Shown here piece by piece: positions 50,052 to 61,749 of a stretch of 64,000 nucleotides of DNA. The notes below the pieces were generated by a model that was not told the origin of the DNA, did no database searches, and saw only the letters and a list, made by a program, of their open reading frames with translations. Position 1 is the stretch's first letter. Each line of letters begins with the position of its first letter. Made by a program: the position numbers and the translations under genes. The stretch comes from Noviherbaspirillum suwonense. Its GTDB lineage: Bacteria > Pseudomonadota > Gammaproteobacteria > Burkholderiales > Burkholderiaceae_D. Location of the stretch: assembly GCF_900182955.1 (NCBI RefSeq), contig NZ_FXUL01000014.1:1-64000 (forward strand), given 5' to 3'.

Positions 50052-50224
50052 TGCGGCAGGATGTCACGCGGACATGGGGATGGCCGGTCGCGATCGCCGT
50101 CGTGAGCCTGGCGGGCCTGGTTGTCGGGCTGGTGGGAGAAGGGATATGGGACTGGCTGGCGGCAATCTGCCTGGGGCTGCCGGTGGCGCTGTCGGTCTGG
50201 CTGGGCGTGTTGCGCCGCAAATAA
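50048..50224 (+). CDS. Small membrane protein coupled to the PepSY gene
   Basis: A 58-residue product with two hydrophobic stretches (about 12-30 and 34-53) ending GVLRRK. The ATG overlaps the PepSY stop (ATGA), so it is translated with it. Small membrane proteins in this position are common after PepSY genes, but the role is unknown. Confidence 0.7.
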   Translation: MMRQDVTRTWGWPVAIAVVSLAGLVVGLVGEGIWDWLAAICLGLPVALSVWLGVLRRK

Positions 50225-50257
50225 AGAAAACGCTTCGAACGGTACCGGCAAAAAATA

Positions 50258-50287
50258 AAGGAGTCAGATCTTTCGATCTGACTCCTT
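50258..50287 (-). terminator. Terminator of tRNA-Arg (13-bp hairpin)
   Basis: A perfect 13-bp stem (50258-50270 with 50275-50287, loop TTTC) is followed on the minus strand by a T-rich run (TTTATTTTTT, 50259 down to about 50250). It terminates tRNA-Arg and could also stop the PepSY transcript. Confidence 0.8.
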
Positions 50288-50294
50288 GCTAAAT

Positions 50295-50371
50295 TGGTGC
50301 GGCTGGCAGGAATCGAACCCACGACCCCTTGGTTCGTAGCCAAGTACTCTATCCAGCTGAGCTACAGCCGC
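50295..50371 (-). tRNA. tRNA-Arg (anticodon ACG)
   Basis: The minus strand folds as a normal cloverleaf: acceptor GCGGCTG/CAGCCGC, D arm AGCTCAGCTGGATAGAGT, anticodon stem CTTGG/CCAAG around CTACGAA (ACG), and T arm with GGTTCGAATCC. The 3' CCA is encoded at 50295-50297. Position 34 A is expected to be edited to inosine. Confidence 0.95.
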
Positions 50372-50625
50372 TTGGTAATGCACACCGTTATTGATACGGC
50401 TTGTCACGAACAGACAGCGTGCTGCCCGTCATGACTGTTTCCAACGACTCGACGTAGCGTCTCGTCGTCAGGAGCCGGGATTCTACCACCGGTTTTCCCG
50501 ATCTTCAATACCTGTGCTGTCCGCGATGCAATCTTTATCCGCGATTGTGCCGAATAACCGTGCTGCAGGCACCGTCCGTCTTGCGGCATACTCGCTTTTC
50601 CCGACCACTTTGCAAGCAGGCAACC

Positions 50626-51063
50626 ATGACCATATCGAGCCGAATCCTGCCAACCAGCTGCGGCACGCTGCTCGTCAATGACCGCCGCCAGATCCTGCTG
50701 TGCCATGTCACCGGCACCCGCAACTGGGACATCCCCAAGGGCATGCAGGACCCGGGCGAGTCGACGCTCGAAGCGGCCATGCGGGAGCTGTACGAGGAGG
50801 CCGGCCTGGTGTTCGACGCCTCGGCATTCGAGGATTTGGGAAATTTCGATTACCGGCGGGACAAGCGGCTGCACCTGTACAAGGTGCGGGCGCCGGCCGA
50901 GCTGGCGTCGCTGGAGACGTTGAAATGCACCAGCTATTTCCCGCACAAGTACACGGGCGTGATGACGCCGGAAGCGGACGGCTTCATGTGGGCCGGGCGG
51001 GACGAGGTGCGGAGCCTGTGCTGGCCGCGGATGGCGGAGCGCCTGCTGGGCCTGGATTGGTGA
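50626..51063 (+). CDS. Nudix hydrolase
   Basis: A 145-residue Nudix protein. The Nudix box is intact (GMQDPGE, seven residues, RELYEEAGL). The WDIPKGM segment and a C-terminal HLYKVRAPAE resemble diadenosine-polyphosphate or other nucleotide-diphosphate-linked hydrolases. The start at 50626 begins MTISSRILPTSCGTLLVN. A longer frame upstream has no conserved content. It lies alone between tRNA-Arg and the membrane protein gene. The substrate is not predictable. Confidence 0.85.
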   Translation: MTISSRILPTSCGTLLVNDRRQILLCHVTGTRNWDIPKGMQDPGESTLEAAMRELYEEAGLVFDASAFEDLGNFDYRRDKRLHLYKVRAPAELASLETLKCTSYFPHKYTGVMTPEADGFMWAGRDEVRSLCWPRMAERLLGLDW

Positions 51064-51329
51064 GGCGGCAAACCGTCGGACGGATAAAGTTTTTCGGCCA
51101 TTAAACACACTGGACAACCGCCTGCATCTCTTGCCTCAGTTCGTCAGAACATCCGATAAAATGGCGCGCCTTTAATCTATCTTCTGCGCAATATTTCTTG
51201 CGCCGCAGTGGAAAAACGTTGCCATTCAGCGCCTGTTGGCACAAGAAATCGTTTTTTGCTACTGACCATCATCTCCGCCGCCCGCAGTCGGCTTATAAAA
51301 TCCCGCATGGCCATAAACGAGTAAATTGC

Positions 51330-52763
51330 ATGAATCCAGACCAAGACAGAAAAAACAATGTTTGTCCCGCACACGGACCATCGTCCAATAAAGCATTGAT
51401 GTATTCGCAGCGGGGAATACTCGTCTTTTTAGGAATCTGCTTTACCTGGCTCATCTGGAACACGACCAACGCCTTTCCTGCGGTCGACGATTTTTGCTAT
51501 GGCGCCCGCGCAAACAGGGACGGCATACTTGGCTCAGTGGCATCGGAATACATGAGCTGGGGCGGGCGTTACGCGGCAACCCTGCTCATATCGGCGTTTG
51601 CCTCTTCCAGGGAAATTCTCCTCAACGGCTATTTTCTCGCGCCGCTTGCGATCCTCGCCGCCAATTTCCTGGCGGTTTCCCACTTTCTCAATAAAACGGG
51701 AATCCCGACCAAAAGCTACAAGTTCGTATTCTTTGCCATTGCAATTGCAGTATTCAGTTTTCGGGAAGCCGTTTTCTGGATGGCGGGCGGCTTTACCTAC
51801 GGCATCGGCTGTGCCTTATTTCTTGTACTGATTGCGGAGGAATCCGGCATCTTCCTGCAAGCCCGCAAACATGAAGATCCACCATCCTGGGCAAGGACAT
51901 TCATGCTTTCCGGCGCAAGCCTGGTCCTGGCCGGCTTCAATGAAACACTGATGGTTGCGCATGCGGCCCTGTTGTCGCTGCTTTTTTCATTTTGCGTAGT
52001 CGCCCGAAGAAAAAACGGTGTCATTTTTCGAACAGGGATAATTCTTGCGTTTGCAATCCTGGGCGCACTGATCGTCATTAATGCGCCAGGCAATCTGGCC
52101 CGGGAAGCGACCTTGGCGCCACCCGCGCTTTTCCGAAGCATGGGCAAATCATTCCTGTGGATTTTCGAGCGGTACACCCATGTTTTCCTGGGTTGCTGGC
52201 TGCTTTTCTACAGCAGCCTGATCGTATTCAACCCATTGCAGAAAAACACGCTCGAAAAATCCGAATTCAGGATGATCGCAGCCGCATTGTTCATTACCTT
52301 ATGGGCCGCCCTCTTTACCCGGGCCTACGCATTGAATGGTTCCGGCCCCTCCCGCGTGCACACGGTCGACCTCCTGCTGGTCAGCCTTTTGGCTTTCCAC
52401 GCGGCGCGCCATGTCTATTCGGCCAATAGGGAGGCAGTTTTCCAGAGCCGGAAACTGATGCCTATCTTTATGAGCTTCGTCGGCATCTTTATCACTGCGG
52501 TCACCTTGCGCGCCGGCGCCGATGGCGTTTCTTTCACTGATACCCTGACAAGCCTGAAATATAGCCGGCCGCTGAAACAGTCGATGGATGCCAGGTTCAA
52601 ACAGGCTGAACATGCTCCCGGCGCGTCGCTGGAAGTTTCCCGATATCCGGACAAAACACGGTCGATGACATTTTTCGACGATATTCAGCCGGACGCGAAA
52701 GACTGGCGCAATGTCTGCTTTGCCGACTATTTTCATTTGAAGGACGTGCGGCTGGAGGAGTAG
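51330..52763 (+). CDS. Polytopic membrane protein, DUF6056-like, possible GT-C type
   Basis: A 477-residue integral membrane protein with about ten hydrophobic segments. After the first helix comes a DDFCYG motif (about 54-59) and WGGRYAA, an acidic loop and aromatic pattern typical of DUF6056-like proteins and reminiscent of GT-C glycosyltransferases, where a DD pair in the first external loop is catalytic. Codon use is clearly more AT-rich (frequent AAA, ATT, TTT) than in neighbouring genes, which points to transfer or relaxed selection. The ATG at 51330 has only a weak ribosome site (GAG). It is bracketed by two tRNA genes and ends in a shared bidirectional terminator. Assignment to a family is tentative. 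Confidence 0.65.
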   Translation: MNPDQDRKNNVCPAHGPSSNKALMYSQRGILVFLGICFTWLIWNTTNAFPAVDDFCYGARANRDGILGSVASEYMSWGGRYAATLLISAFASSREILLNGYFLAPLAILAANFLAVSHFLNKTGIPTKSYKFVFFAIAIAVFSFREAVFWMAGGFTYGIGCALFLVLIAEESGIFLQARKHEDPPSWARTFMLSGASLVLAGFNETLMVAHAALLSLLFSFCVVARRKNGVIFRTGIILAFAILGALIVINAPGNLAREATLAPPALFRSMGKSFLWIFERYTHVFLGCWLLFYSSLIVFNPLQKNTLEKSEFRMIAAALFITLWAALFTRAYALNGSGPSRVHTVDLLLVSLLAFHAARHVYSANREAVFQSRKLMPIFMSFVGIFITAVTLRAGADGVSFTDTLTSLKYSRPLKQSMDARFKQAEHAPGASLEVSRYPDKTRSMTFFDDIQPDAKDWRNVCFADYFHLKDVRLEE

Positions 52764-52820
52764 ACGCGGCACGGGCCAGGCGATTCCGGAGGCACGTTTA
52801 TTAATCGCCAGCCGGAAAAC

Positions 52821-52851
52821 AAAAAGCCCAGCTTTATAAGCTGGGCTTTTT
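52821..52851. terminator. Bidirectional terminator between the membrane gene and tRNA-Thr
   Basis: A perfect 14-bp stem, AAAAAGCCCAGCTT and AAGCTGGGCTTTTT, with loop TAT. The A and T runs make it work in both directions: for the membrane protein gene on the plus strand and tRNA-Thr on the minus strand. Confidence 0.88.
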
Positions 52852-52863
52852 GCTTGAATCTCC

Positions 52864-52939
<76 letters not shown>

Positions 52940-52999
52940 GAAGACGCGTATTCTAACAAGAAATCCGCGTAACTTGCCACTGCTTGTGCTTGCCGGCGA

Positions 53000-54010
53000 T
53001 CATGCCTCGTTGTGGTAGGAGGTCACGCGCTCGACTTCGTTCTTCGAGCCGAGGAAGACGGCGACGCGCTGGTGCAGCTTTTCGGGCTGGATGTCGAGGA
53101 TGCGGTGGCGGCCGTCGGTGGCGGCGCCGCCGGCCTGTTCGACGATGAAGGCCATCGGGTTGGCTTCGTACATCAGGCGCAGCTTGCCGGGCTTGCCGGG
53201 GTCGCGGGCGTCGGCCGGATACATGAAAATGCCGCCGCGGGTCAGGATGCGGTGGACGTCGGCGACCATCGAGGCGACCCAGCGCATGTTGAAGTCGCGG
53301 CCGCGCTCGCCGGTCACGCCGGCCTGCAGTTCGTCGATGTAGCGGCTGACCGGCGGATGCCAGTGGCGCGCGTTCGACGCGTTGATCGCGTATTCCTTGG
53401 TGTCCTCGGGGATCTGCGCGCGGCTGTCGGTCATCACCCACGAGCCCATCTCGCGGTCCAGCGTGAACGACTGCACGCCGTTGCCGGTGGTCAGCACCAG
53501 CACGGTCTGCGGGCCGTAGACGGCATAGCCGGCGGCAACCTGCTGGCGGCCGGGCTGCAGGAAATCCTGTTCGGTCGGGTTGGCCATGCCGGGCGGCGCC
53601 TTGAGCACCGAAAAGATGGTGCCGATCGACACGTTGACGTCGATGTTGGACGAGCCGTCGAGCGGGTCGAACAGCAGCAGGTATTCGCCCATCGGGTAGC
53701 GGTTGGGAATCGGGTGGATGCTTTCCATCTCTTCCGACGCCATGGCCGCCAGGTGGCCGCCCCACTCGTTGGCTTCCAGCAGGATGTCATTGGAAATGAT
53801 GTCGAGCTTCTTCTGGATCTCGCCCTGGATGTTCTCGCTGCTGGCGTCGCTGGTGCCCAGCACTTCGCCCAGCGCGCCCTTGCCGACGGCATGGCTGATG
53901 GTCTTGCAGGCGCGGGAGACGACTTCGATCAGCAGGCGCAGCTCGGCGGGGATGGTGTTGTGCTGGCGCTGTTCTTCAATCAAATGCTGGGTCAGGCTGA
54001 TACGTTTCAT
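53000..54010 (-). CDS. fbp: Fructose-1,6-bisphosphatase class I
   Basis: Hydrolyses fructose-1,6-bisphosphate in gluconeogenesis. The product has 336 residues. The metal-binding motif [19 protein letters not shown] (about 112-130) and the [20 protein letters not shown] segment are diagnostic, as is the GG-I-F-MYPAD region near the C-terminus. The gene follows pepN by 21 bp and is likely co-transcribed. Confidence 0.97.
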   Translation of the reverse strand: MKRISLTQHLIEEQRQHNTIPAELRLLIEVVSRACKTISHAVGKGALGEVLGTSDASSENIQGEIQKKLDIISNDILLEANEWGGHLAAMASEEMESIHPIPNRYPMGEYLLLFDPLDGSSNIDVNVSIGTIFSVLKAPPGMANPTEQDFLQPGRQQVAAGYAVYGPQTVLVLTTGNGVQSFTLDREMGSWVMTDSRAQIPEDTKEYAINASNARHWHPPVSRYIDELQAGVTGERGRDFNMRWVASMVADVHRILTRGGIFMYPADARDPGKPGKLRLMYEANPMAFIVEQAGGAATDGRHRILDIQPEKLHQRVAVFLGSKNEVERVTSYHNEA

Positions 54011-54031
54011 AAATATTTTTCCTAGACGACG

Positions 54032-56701
54032 TTAATCTGTGGCGAGTGACTTGTTGATGACTTCGGAAAGGTCCTTGGACAGCTTGGGCGTGGCGGCCAC
54101 GCGCTGCAGCGCGTCCTGCATCTGCGACTGCAGCGCCGGCGCGTACTTGCGCCAGCGGTCCAGGGTGCGGGCCAGGCGGGCCGAGACCTGCGGGTTGATC
54201 GCGTCGAGCGCAATGACCTGCTCGGCCCAGAACCTGTAGCCGCTGCCGTCTGCCGCGTGGAAGCGCGACGGGTTGCCGTTGCAGAAGCTGAAGATCAGGC
54301 TGCGCGCCCGGTTCGGGTTCTTCATGCTGAACGCCGGGTGCCGCATCAGCGCGCGCACCGCGGCGACATCGGTCGCAGGCGACGTGGCCTGCAGCGCGAA
54401 CCACTTGTCGATGACCAGCGGCTCGTCCTCGAACTCGGTGTAGAAACGCTCCAGCGCATCCTGGCGGCCCGGCGCGCTGCTGTTCTGCAGCGCCGACAGC
54501 GCGGCGATGCGGTCGGTCATGTTGCTGGCCTGGTCGTACTGCGCCTGCGCCATCGCATGGGTGTCGGTGTCGTCGAGCTCGGACAGGTAGAGCATGGCGA
54601 CGTTCTTCAGGCCGCGCTTGCCGGCCGACAGCGCGTCCGGGCTGTAGTCGCCGGGCGTCTGGTTCAGGTCGACGAGCTGCACCAGCTCGTTGCGCAGCGT
54701 GCGCGCCAGCAGGCGGCGCATGAACTGGCGGGCGGTATGGATTTCCTGCGGCGTGATGACGTCCATCTGCTCGGCCAGCATGCCTTCGCTGGGCAGCGTC
54801 AGCACCATCTCGCGGAACGACGGGTCAAGCGTGGCGTCGTCCAGGGTCTTGTGCAGCACCGCCGTGTAGGTTTCCAGGTTGGCCGTGGTCTCGCGCATCG
54901 GCTCCTGGTCCTGCACCATGCGGGTCAGCGTCAGCAGGCGGCGCGTGGCCAGCCGCTGGCCGGCTTCCCAACGGTTGAACGGGTCGCTGTCGTTGGCCAT
55001 CAGGAAGGCCAGCTCGTCGTCGCTGTAGTCGTATTCCAGGATCACCGGCGCCGAGAAGTCGCGCAGCAGCGAGGGAACCGGCTTGCCTTCGATGCCGGTG
55101 AAGCGGAAGGTCTGGCTGGCCTCGGTCAGCTCCAGCACGCGGGTGGTCGGCGCACTGGCGGCATCCTCGCCTTCCAGCACCAGCGGCAGGTCGGCGCCGG
55201 TCGCGGCCAGCAGGCCGACCTTGACCGGGATGTGGAAGGGCAGCTTGGTTTTCTGGCCCGGCGTCGGCGGGCATGACTGGGCGAGCGTGATGTCATAGGT
55301 GCCGGCCTCGATGTCGTGGCGGGTCGCCACGGTCACGCGCGGGGTGCCGGCCTGGCTGTACCAGCGCTCGAACTGGTCGAGGTTGCGGCCGCCGGCGTCG
55401 GCCATCGCGGCGCGGAAGTCGTCGCAGGTGACGGCCTGGCCGTCATGCCGCTCGAAGTACAGGTCCATGCCCTTGCGGAAGCCGTCGCGGCCCAGCAGCG
55501 TCTGGTACATGCGCACCACCTCGCTGCCCTTCTCGTAGATCGTGACGGTATAGAAGTTGCTGATCTCGACATAGCTGTCGGGCCGCACCGGGTGCGCCAT
55601 CGGGCCGGCGTCTTCCGGGAACTGGGCCTGGCGCAGCACGCGCACGTCGTCGATGCGCTTGACCGCGCGGCCGCTGTCGGTGCCCACCATGTCGGCCGAG
55701 AACTCCTGGTCGCGGAACACGGTCAGGCCTTCCTTCAGCGACAGCTGGAACCAGTCGCGGCAGGTGACGCGGTTGCCGGTCCAGTTATGGAAATATTCAT
55801 GGCCGACCACCGCTTCGATGTTGGCATAGTCGGCGTCGGTGGCGATGCGCGGGTTGGCCAGCACGTACTTGGTGTTGAAGATGTTCAGGCCCTTGTTTTC
55901 CATCGCGCCCATGTTGAAGTCGCCGACGGCGACGATCATGAAGCGGTCGAGGTCCAGTTCCAGGCCGAAGCGCGCCTCGTCCCAGCGGATGCTGTTGACC
56001 AGCGAATCCATCGCATGCTGGGTCTTGTCAAGGTTGCCCTCCTCCACCCACACCTGCAGCAGCGCCTCGCGGCCCGAGGGCTGGGTGATGCGCTCTTCCT
56101 GGCAGACCAGCTTGCCGGCCACCAGCGCGAACAGGTAGGACGGCTTCATGAACGGGTCTTCCCACAGCGCGTAATGGCGGCCGTCGCCGAGGTCGCCCTC
56201 CTCCACCAGGTTGCCATTGGACAGCAGCACCGGGTAGGCGCGCTTGTCGGCGCGCAGCATCACGGTGTAGCGGGCCATCACGTCGGGGCGGTCGGGGAAC
56301 CAGGTGATCTTGCGGAAGCCTTCCGCCTCGCACTGGGTGAAGAAATTGCCGTTCGATACGTACAGGCCCATCAGCGATGTATTGGCGTCGGGCTGCAGCG
56401 CGGTCTCGATCTCCAGCGTGACTTCGTCGGGCGCATTCGGAATATGCAGTTCGCCGCCGTTCAGCCGGTAGGCGCGGCGGGTAAGCGGCTTGCCGTTCAT
56501 GCGCAGCGCCACCAGTTCGACCGCGTCGCCGTACAGCACGATCTCGTTGCTGCGGCCGTCGGGATTGCGCCGCATGGTCAGGCGCGCCGCAACGCGGGTC
56601 AGCGCGGGGTCGAGGTCGAAGCCCAGTTCGACGGTGTCGACCAGGTAATTCGGCGGGGCATAGTTGCTGCGGAGAATAGCCGGGGAGGTGTCGGTGCGCA
56701 T
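54032..56701 (-). CDS. pepN: Aminopeptidase N
   Basis: Zinc M1-family aminopeptidase that degrades peptides in the cytoplasm. The 889 residues are full length. The zinc site HEYFH (301-305) with the second ligand Glu324 (in SLKEGL) and the exopeptidase motif GAMEN (265-269) are intact. The C-terminal helical domain is present. It precedes fbp. Confidence 0.97.
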   Translation of the reverse strand: MRTDTSPAILRSNYAPPNYLVDTVELGFDLDPALTRVAARLTMRRNPDGRSNEIVLYGDAVELVALRMNGKPLTRRAYRLNGGELHIPNAPDEVTLEIETALQPDANTSLMGLYVSNGNFFTQCEAEGFRKITWFPDRPDVMARYTVMLRADKRAYPVLLSNGNLVEEGDLGDGRHYALWEDPFMKPSYLFALVAGKLVCQEERITQPSGREALLQVWVEEGNLDKTQHAMDSLVNSIRWDEARFGLELDLDRFMIVAVGDFNMGAMENKGLNIFNTKYVLANPRIATDADYANIEAVVGHEYFHNWTGNRVTCRDWFQLSLKEGLTVFRDQEFSADMVGTDSGRAVKRIDDVRVLRQAQFPEDAGPMAHPVRPDSYVEISNFYTVTIYEKGSEVVRMYQTLLGRDGFRKGMDLYFERHDGQAVTCDDFRAAMADAGGRNLDQFERWYSQAGTPRVTVATRHDIEAGTYDITLAQSCPPTPGQKTKLPFHIPVKVGLLAATGADLPLVLEGEDAASAPTTRVLELTEASQTFRFTGIEGKPVPSLLRDFSAPVILEYDYSDDELAFLMANDSDPFNRWEAGQRLATRRLLTLTRMVQDQEPMRETTANLETYTAVLHKTLDDATLDPSFREMVLTLPSEGMLAEQMDVITPQEIHTARQFMRRLLARTLRNELVQLVDLNQTPGDYSPDALSAGKRGLKNVAMLYLSELDDTDTHAMAQAQYDQASNMTDRIAALSALQNSSAPGRQDALERFYTEFEDEPLVIDKWFALQATSPATDVAAVRALMRHPAFSMKNPNRARSLIFSFCNGNPSRFHAADGSGYRFWAEQVIALDAINPQVSARLARTLDRWRKYAPALQSQMQDALQRVAATPKLSKDLSEVINKSLATD

Positions 56702-56818
56702 GGGATGTCGTCACGGTAAGAGGCGAATGGGCATTTTACCAATGCATGCCGGAAGCGCACCGACTTTGTGGCCAGAGTTTGCGGCGATGCAGCGCCGGCT
56801 GGCGCTGCCCGGGCGCGC

Positions 56819-58534
56819 TTAAGGCGCCAGCGCCGGCGGATTCGGCCGCGCCGCGGTCTGCGCGCCGGCGCTCAGCCGGTTGGCGCCGTCGCCGATCTGC
56901 ACCGCATGGCCCATGGACTGGCTGGTGCTGCGGCTGGTGACGGTGTCGACATACCACCATTCCGATACGACGCGGGTGGCGTCGATGTCGAGCAGCATGT
57001 AGCCGCGCTCGGTCAGGTCGACATACTTGAGATGCGGGTTGGCCAGCTTGAGCGCGGCGGCGGCGATGCCCTTCGGGTCGATCGCGCCGGGTGACGTGAC
57101 CGAGGTCGCCACCAGTTCGACCGCGCGCGAGCCGGCGCCGGTGTCGCCGTCGTAGCCGCCGGAGGCCACGTCGCCGTTGTTCGGATCCTGCGACAGGTCG
57201 GCCGCGAACGAGCTGTGGATGTCGCCGGTCAGGATCACCACGTTGTTGACGGCCGGCGCGCCGGCGCCGCCCTTGATGACGTCGTATACCCGGTCGCGGG
57301 CCGGCTGGTAGCCGTCCCACTGGTCGGGATTGAAGAAGGTGCCGCCGCCGTCGGCGACCACGCCGCCGACCGACTTGAGCTGGGCGAACATGACGCCCTG
57401 CCCGACCAGTTTCCACTTCGCGGTCGAGCCGCGCAGCTTGCCGGCCAGCCAGTTTTCCTCTTCCGTGCCCAAAACCTGGCGCGCCGGGTCGAGATAGTCG
57501 CCGGACTGCGTGAAGTTGCCGAAGCTCAGCGCATTGCGGTAGATCTGCTGCGAGCGGGCATTGACCCGCTCTTCCAGCATGATCAGGTCGACCAGGTTGC
57601 CCAGCGCGAAGCTGCGGTTGTTCTTGCGCAGGTTGGCCGGGTCGGTGATCCGCACCGGCATCCATTCGTAATACGCCTGCAGCGCCGCGGCCACGCGGGC
57701 GGACCATGCGCCTTCAGCGCCCTCGGTATGGTTGCCCGCGCCGCCGGACCAGGCGTCGTTGGCGAATTCATGGTCGTCCCAGATCGCGACCATCGCATGC
57801 TGGCGATGCACTTCCTGCAGGTCGGCGTCGCGCTTGTACTGCGCATGCCGGGTGCGGTAGTCCGACAGCGTCAGGATTTCATTCGACGGTTCGTAGCTGC
57901 GCACGTCGCCATAGTCGCCGGTGCCGTATTCATAGATGTAGTCGCCCAGGTGGACCACGAGGTCGAGGTCGGCGCGCTCGGCGATGCGGCGGTAGGCATT
58001 GAAATAGCCATGCGCGAGGCTGGCGCAGCTGACCACGGCCAGCCGCAGGCGGCCGGCGTCGCCGACCGGCAGGGTCTTGGTCCGGCCGATCGGCGAGAAC
58101 ACGCCGGCCGCGCTGAAGCGGTAGTAATAGGTGGTGTCGGGCCGCAGGCCGTCGGCATCGATCTTGACCGTGTAGTCGCGGCTGGCGTCGGTGCCGACGC
58201 GGCCGGTCTTGACCAGCGCGGTCATGGCGGGATCGGTGGCGACGAAAAAGTCGACTGTCACCGCCGCGGCGGTGGTGGCGCCGGCCGGCGGCGTGACGCG
58301 GGTCCAGAGGATGACCGCGTTCGACAGCGGATCGCCGCTGGCGACGCCATGCACGAAGCTGATGACCGCGCTCTGCGGGGCGCCGGGGTCGGCGCCATTG
58401 TCGCCGCCGCCTCCGCCACAGGCCTGCAGCAGCGGGACCGACGCCGCGGCCAGCATGGCCGCGCCGGAACGCCTCAGGAAGTCGCGGCGGCCGACCGGGC
58501 GGCGCTGCTGTTTGCGGTTACGTGGGCGTCCCAT
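56819..58534 (-). CDS. phoD: PhoD-family alkaline phosphatase D, Tat-exported lipoprotein
   Basis: A 571-residue phosphoesterase. The N-terminus carries a twin-arginine motif RRDFLRR (16-22) followed by a lipobox LLQAC (Cys39) and a Gly run, so it is exported folded by Tat and may be lipidated. The metal-site segments VVHLGDYIYEY, AIWDDHEFANDAW and VVILTGDIHSSF are intact. The typical PhoD N-terminal domain (VASGDPLSNAVILWTRV) is present. It faces the small hydrophilic-protein gene across about 450 bp. It would release phosphate from phosphodiesters or monoesters at the cell surface. Confidence 0.92.
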   Translation of the reverse strand: MGRPRNRKQQRRPVGRRDFLRRSGAAMLAAASVPLLQACGGGGGDNGADPGAPQSAVISFVHGVASGDPLSNAVILWTRVTPPAGATTAAAVTVDFFVATDPAMTALVKTGRVGTDASRDYTVKIDADGLRPDTTYYYRFSAAGVFSPIGRTKTLPVGDAGRLRLAVVSCASLAHGYFNAYRRIAERADLDLVVHLGDYIYEYGTGDYGDVRSYEPSNEILTLSDYRTRHAQYKRDADLQEVHRQHAMVAIWDDHEFANDAWSGGAGNHTEGAEGAWSARVAAALQAYYEWMPVRITDPANLRKNNRSFALGNLVDLIMLEERVNARSQQIYRNALSFGNFTQSGDYLDPARQVLGTEEENWLAGKLRGSTAKWKLVGQGVMFAQLKSVGGVVADGGGTFFNPDQWDGYQPARDRVYDVIKGGAGAPAVNNVVILTGDIHSSFAADLSQDPNNGDVASGGYDGDTGAGSRAVELVATSVTSPGAIDPKGIAAAALKLANPHLKYVDLTERGYMLLDIDATRVVSEWWYVDTVTSRSTSQSMGHAVQIGDGANRLSAGAQTAARPNPPALAP

Positions 58535-58981
58535 CTCGATTCCTCTGTCATGCGTGGCTGTGAGGTTTCAGCATGGCATCATTTTTATGCGCATGCATTA
58601 ACGGGACGCAAGCGAACGATGCGGCGGATCGGGGCGGCTTGCGGGATGCGGCCGGCATGCGCGCCCGGTCAGGCCGCGCTGGCTTCGATCCGCGGCAGTC
58701 AGGCCGTCAGGTCGGCGAAACGCCGGCCCCGGTTCTACATAAGGTTGCGCAGAAGTGCGGCGGTGCGCATCGCGACACTGGCGCAGGTAGTCCATGCGCA
58801 GCGCTGGCGAAATTCAGGATAGTGGAAGGCTTGCGGCGCCGGGCTGGTAACTGGGCGGCAAGGCATGGAATGCGCGGGGCAATGGACAGCCGGCGCAGCG
58901 GGGAAGACGCATCGCGCCCTCCCCTGCAAGCGGCGACGACGCGGGCCGGGTATCGCTGCGCCCGGCCCGGTCGACATCCGC
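58535..58981. other. Gap upstream of phoD without a convincing gene
   Basis: Open frames of about 60-175 codons exist on both strands, but none has a good ribosome site or a recognisable product. A hairpin CGGGCCGGG/CCCGGCCCG (58942-58950, 58961-58969) lies just beyond the small-protein stop on the minus strand and may end that transcript. The rest presumably holds the phoD promoter; no Pho box was identified. Confidence 0.45.
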
Positions 58982-59155
58982 CTAGTGGTTGCGCTTCTGC
59001 TTCGCGCCGCCGCCCGCGCCTTCGTTGGTCGATGCCTTGGTGTGGCTGGCGGCGTCCTTGCCGCTTTGCTTGTTCTGCTGCGCCTTCGATTCGGCTTCGG
59101 TAGGCGTGTCCGACTTCTGCTGGCGCGTCTTGTCGTTGGTCTTGTCTGTGCTCAT
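58982..59155 (-). CDS. Very small hydrophilic basic protein
   Basis: A 57-residue product rich in Lys, Gln, Thr, Ser, Asp and Glu, without hydrophobic segments, ending in a Gly run and KQKRNH. It begins MSTDKTNDKTRQQKSDT. AGGAG lies seven bases before the ATG. It is probably disordered and could be a stress-related or nucleoid-associated small protein; this is guesswork. It lies between glgP and phoD on the same strand. Only ribosome site and low-complexity composition support it. Confidence 0.6.
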   Translation of the reverse strand: MSTDKTNDKTRQQKSDTPTEAESKAQQNKQSGKDAASHTKASTNEGAGGGAKQKRNH

Positions 59156-59248
59156 GCTGTGCTCCTCTTTGTGTTTTCATGCCGGATCGACATGGCAATG
59201 TAGACCCCGGCCCCGGCGCAAAAATTCCACCGGCGGCCGTCTACAACG

Positions 59249-61699
<2,451 letters not shown>

Positions 61700-61749
61700 G
61701 GGTCTCGTGGTCTGGTCGTGGTCCGGCGCAGGCTCCCGGCCGGGCCGGT

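Noticed and set aside
58573-59103. Open frame of about 176 codons spanning the phoD gap and the small-protein gene
   Set aside because: It runs opposite the small protein, has no ribosome site and its composition is random-like.
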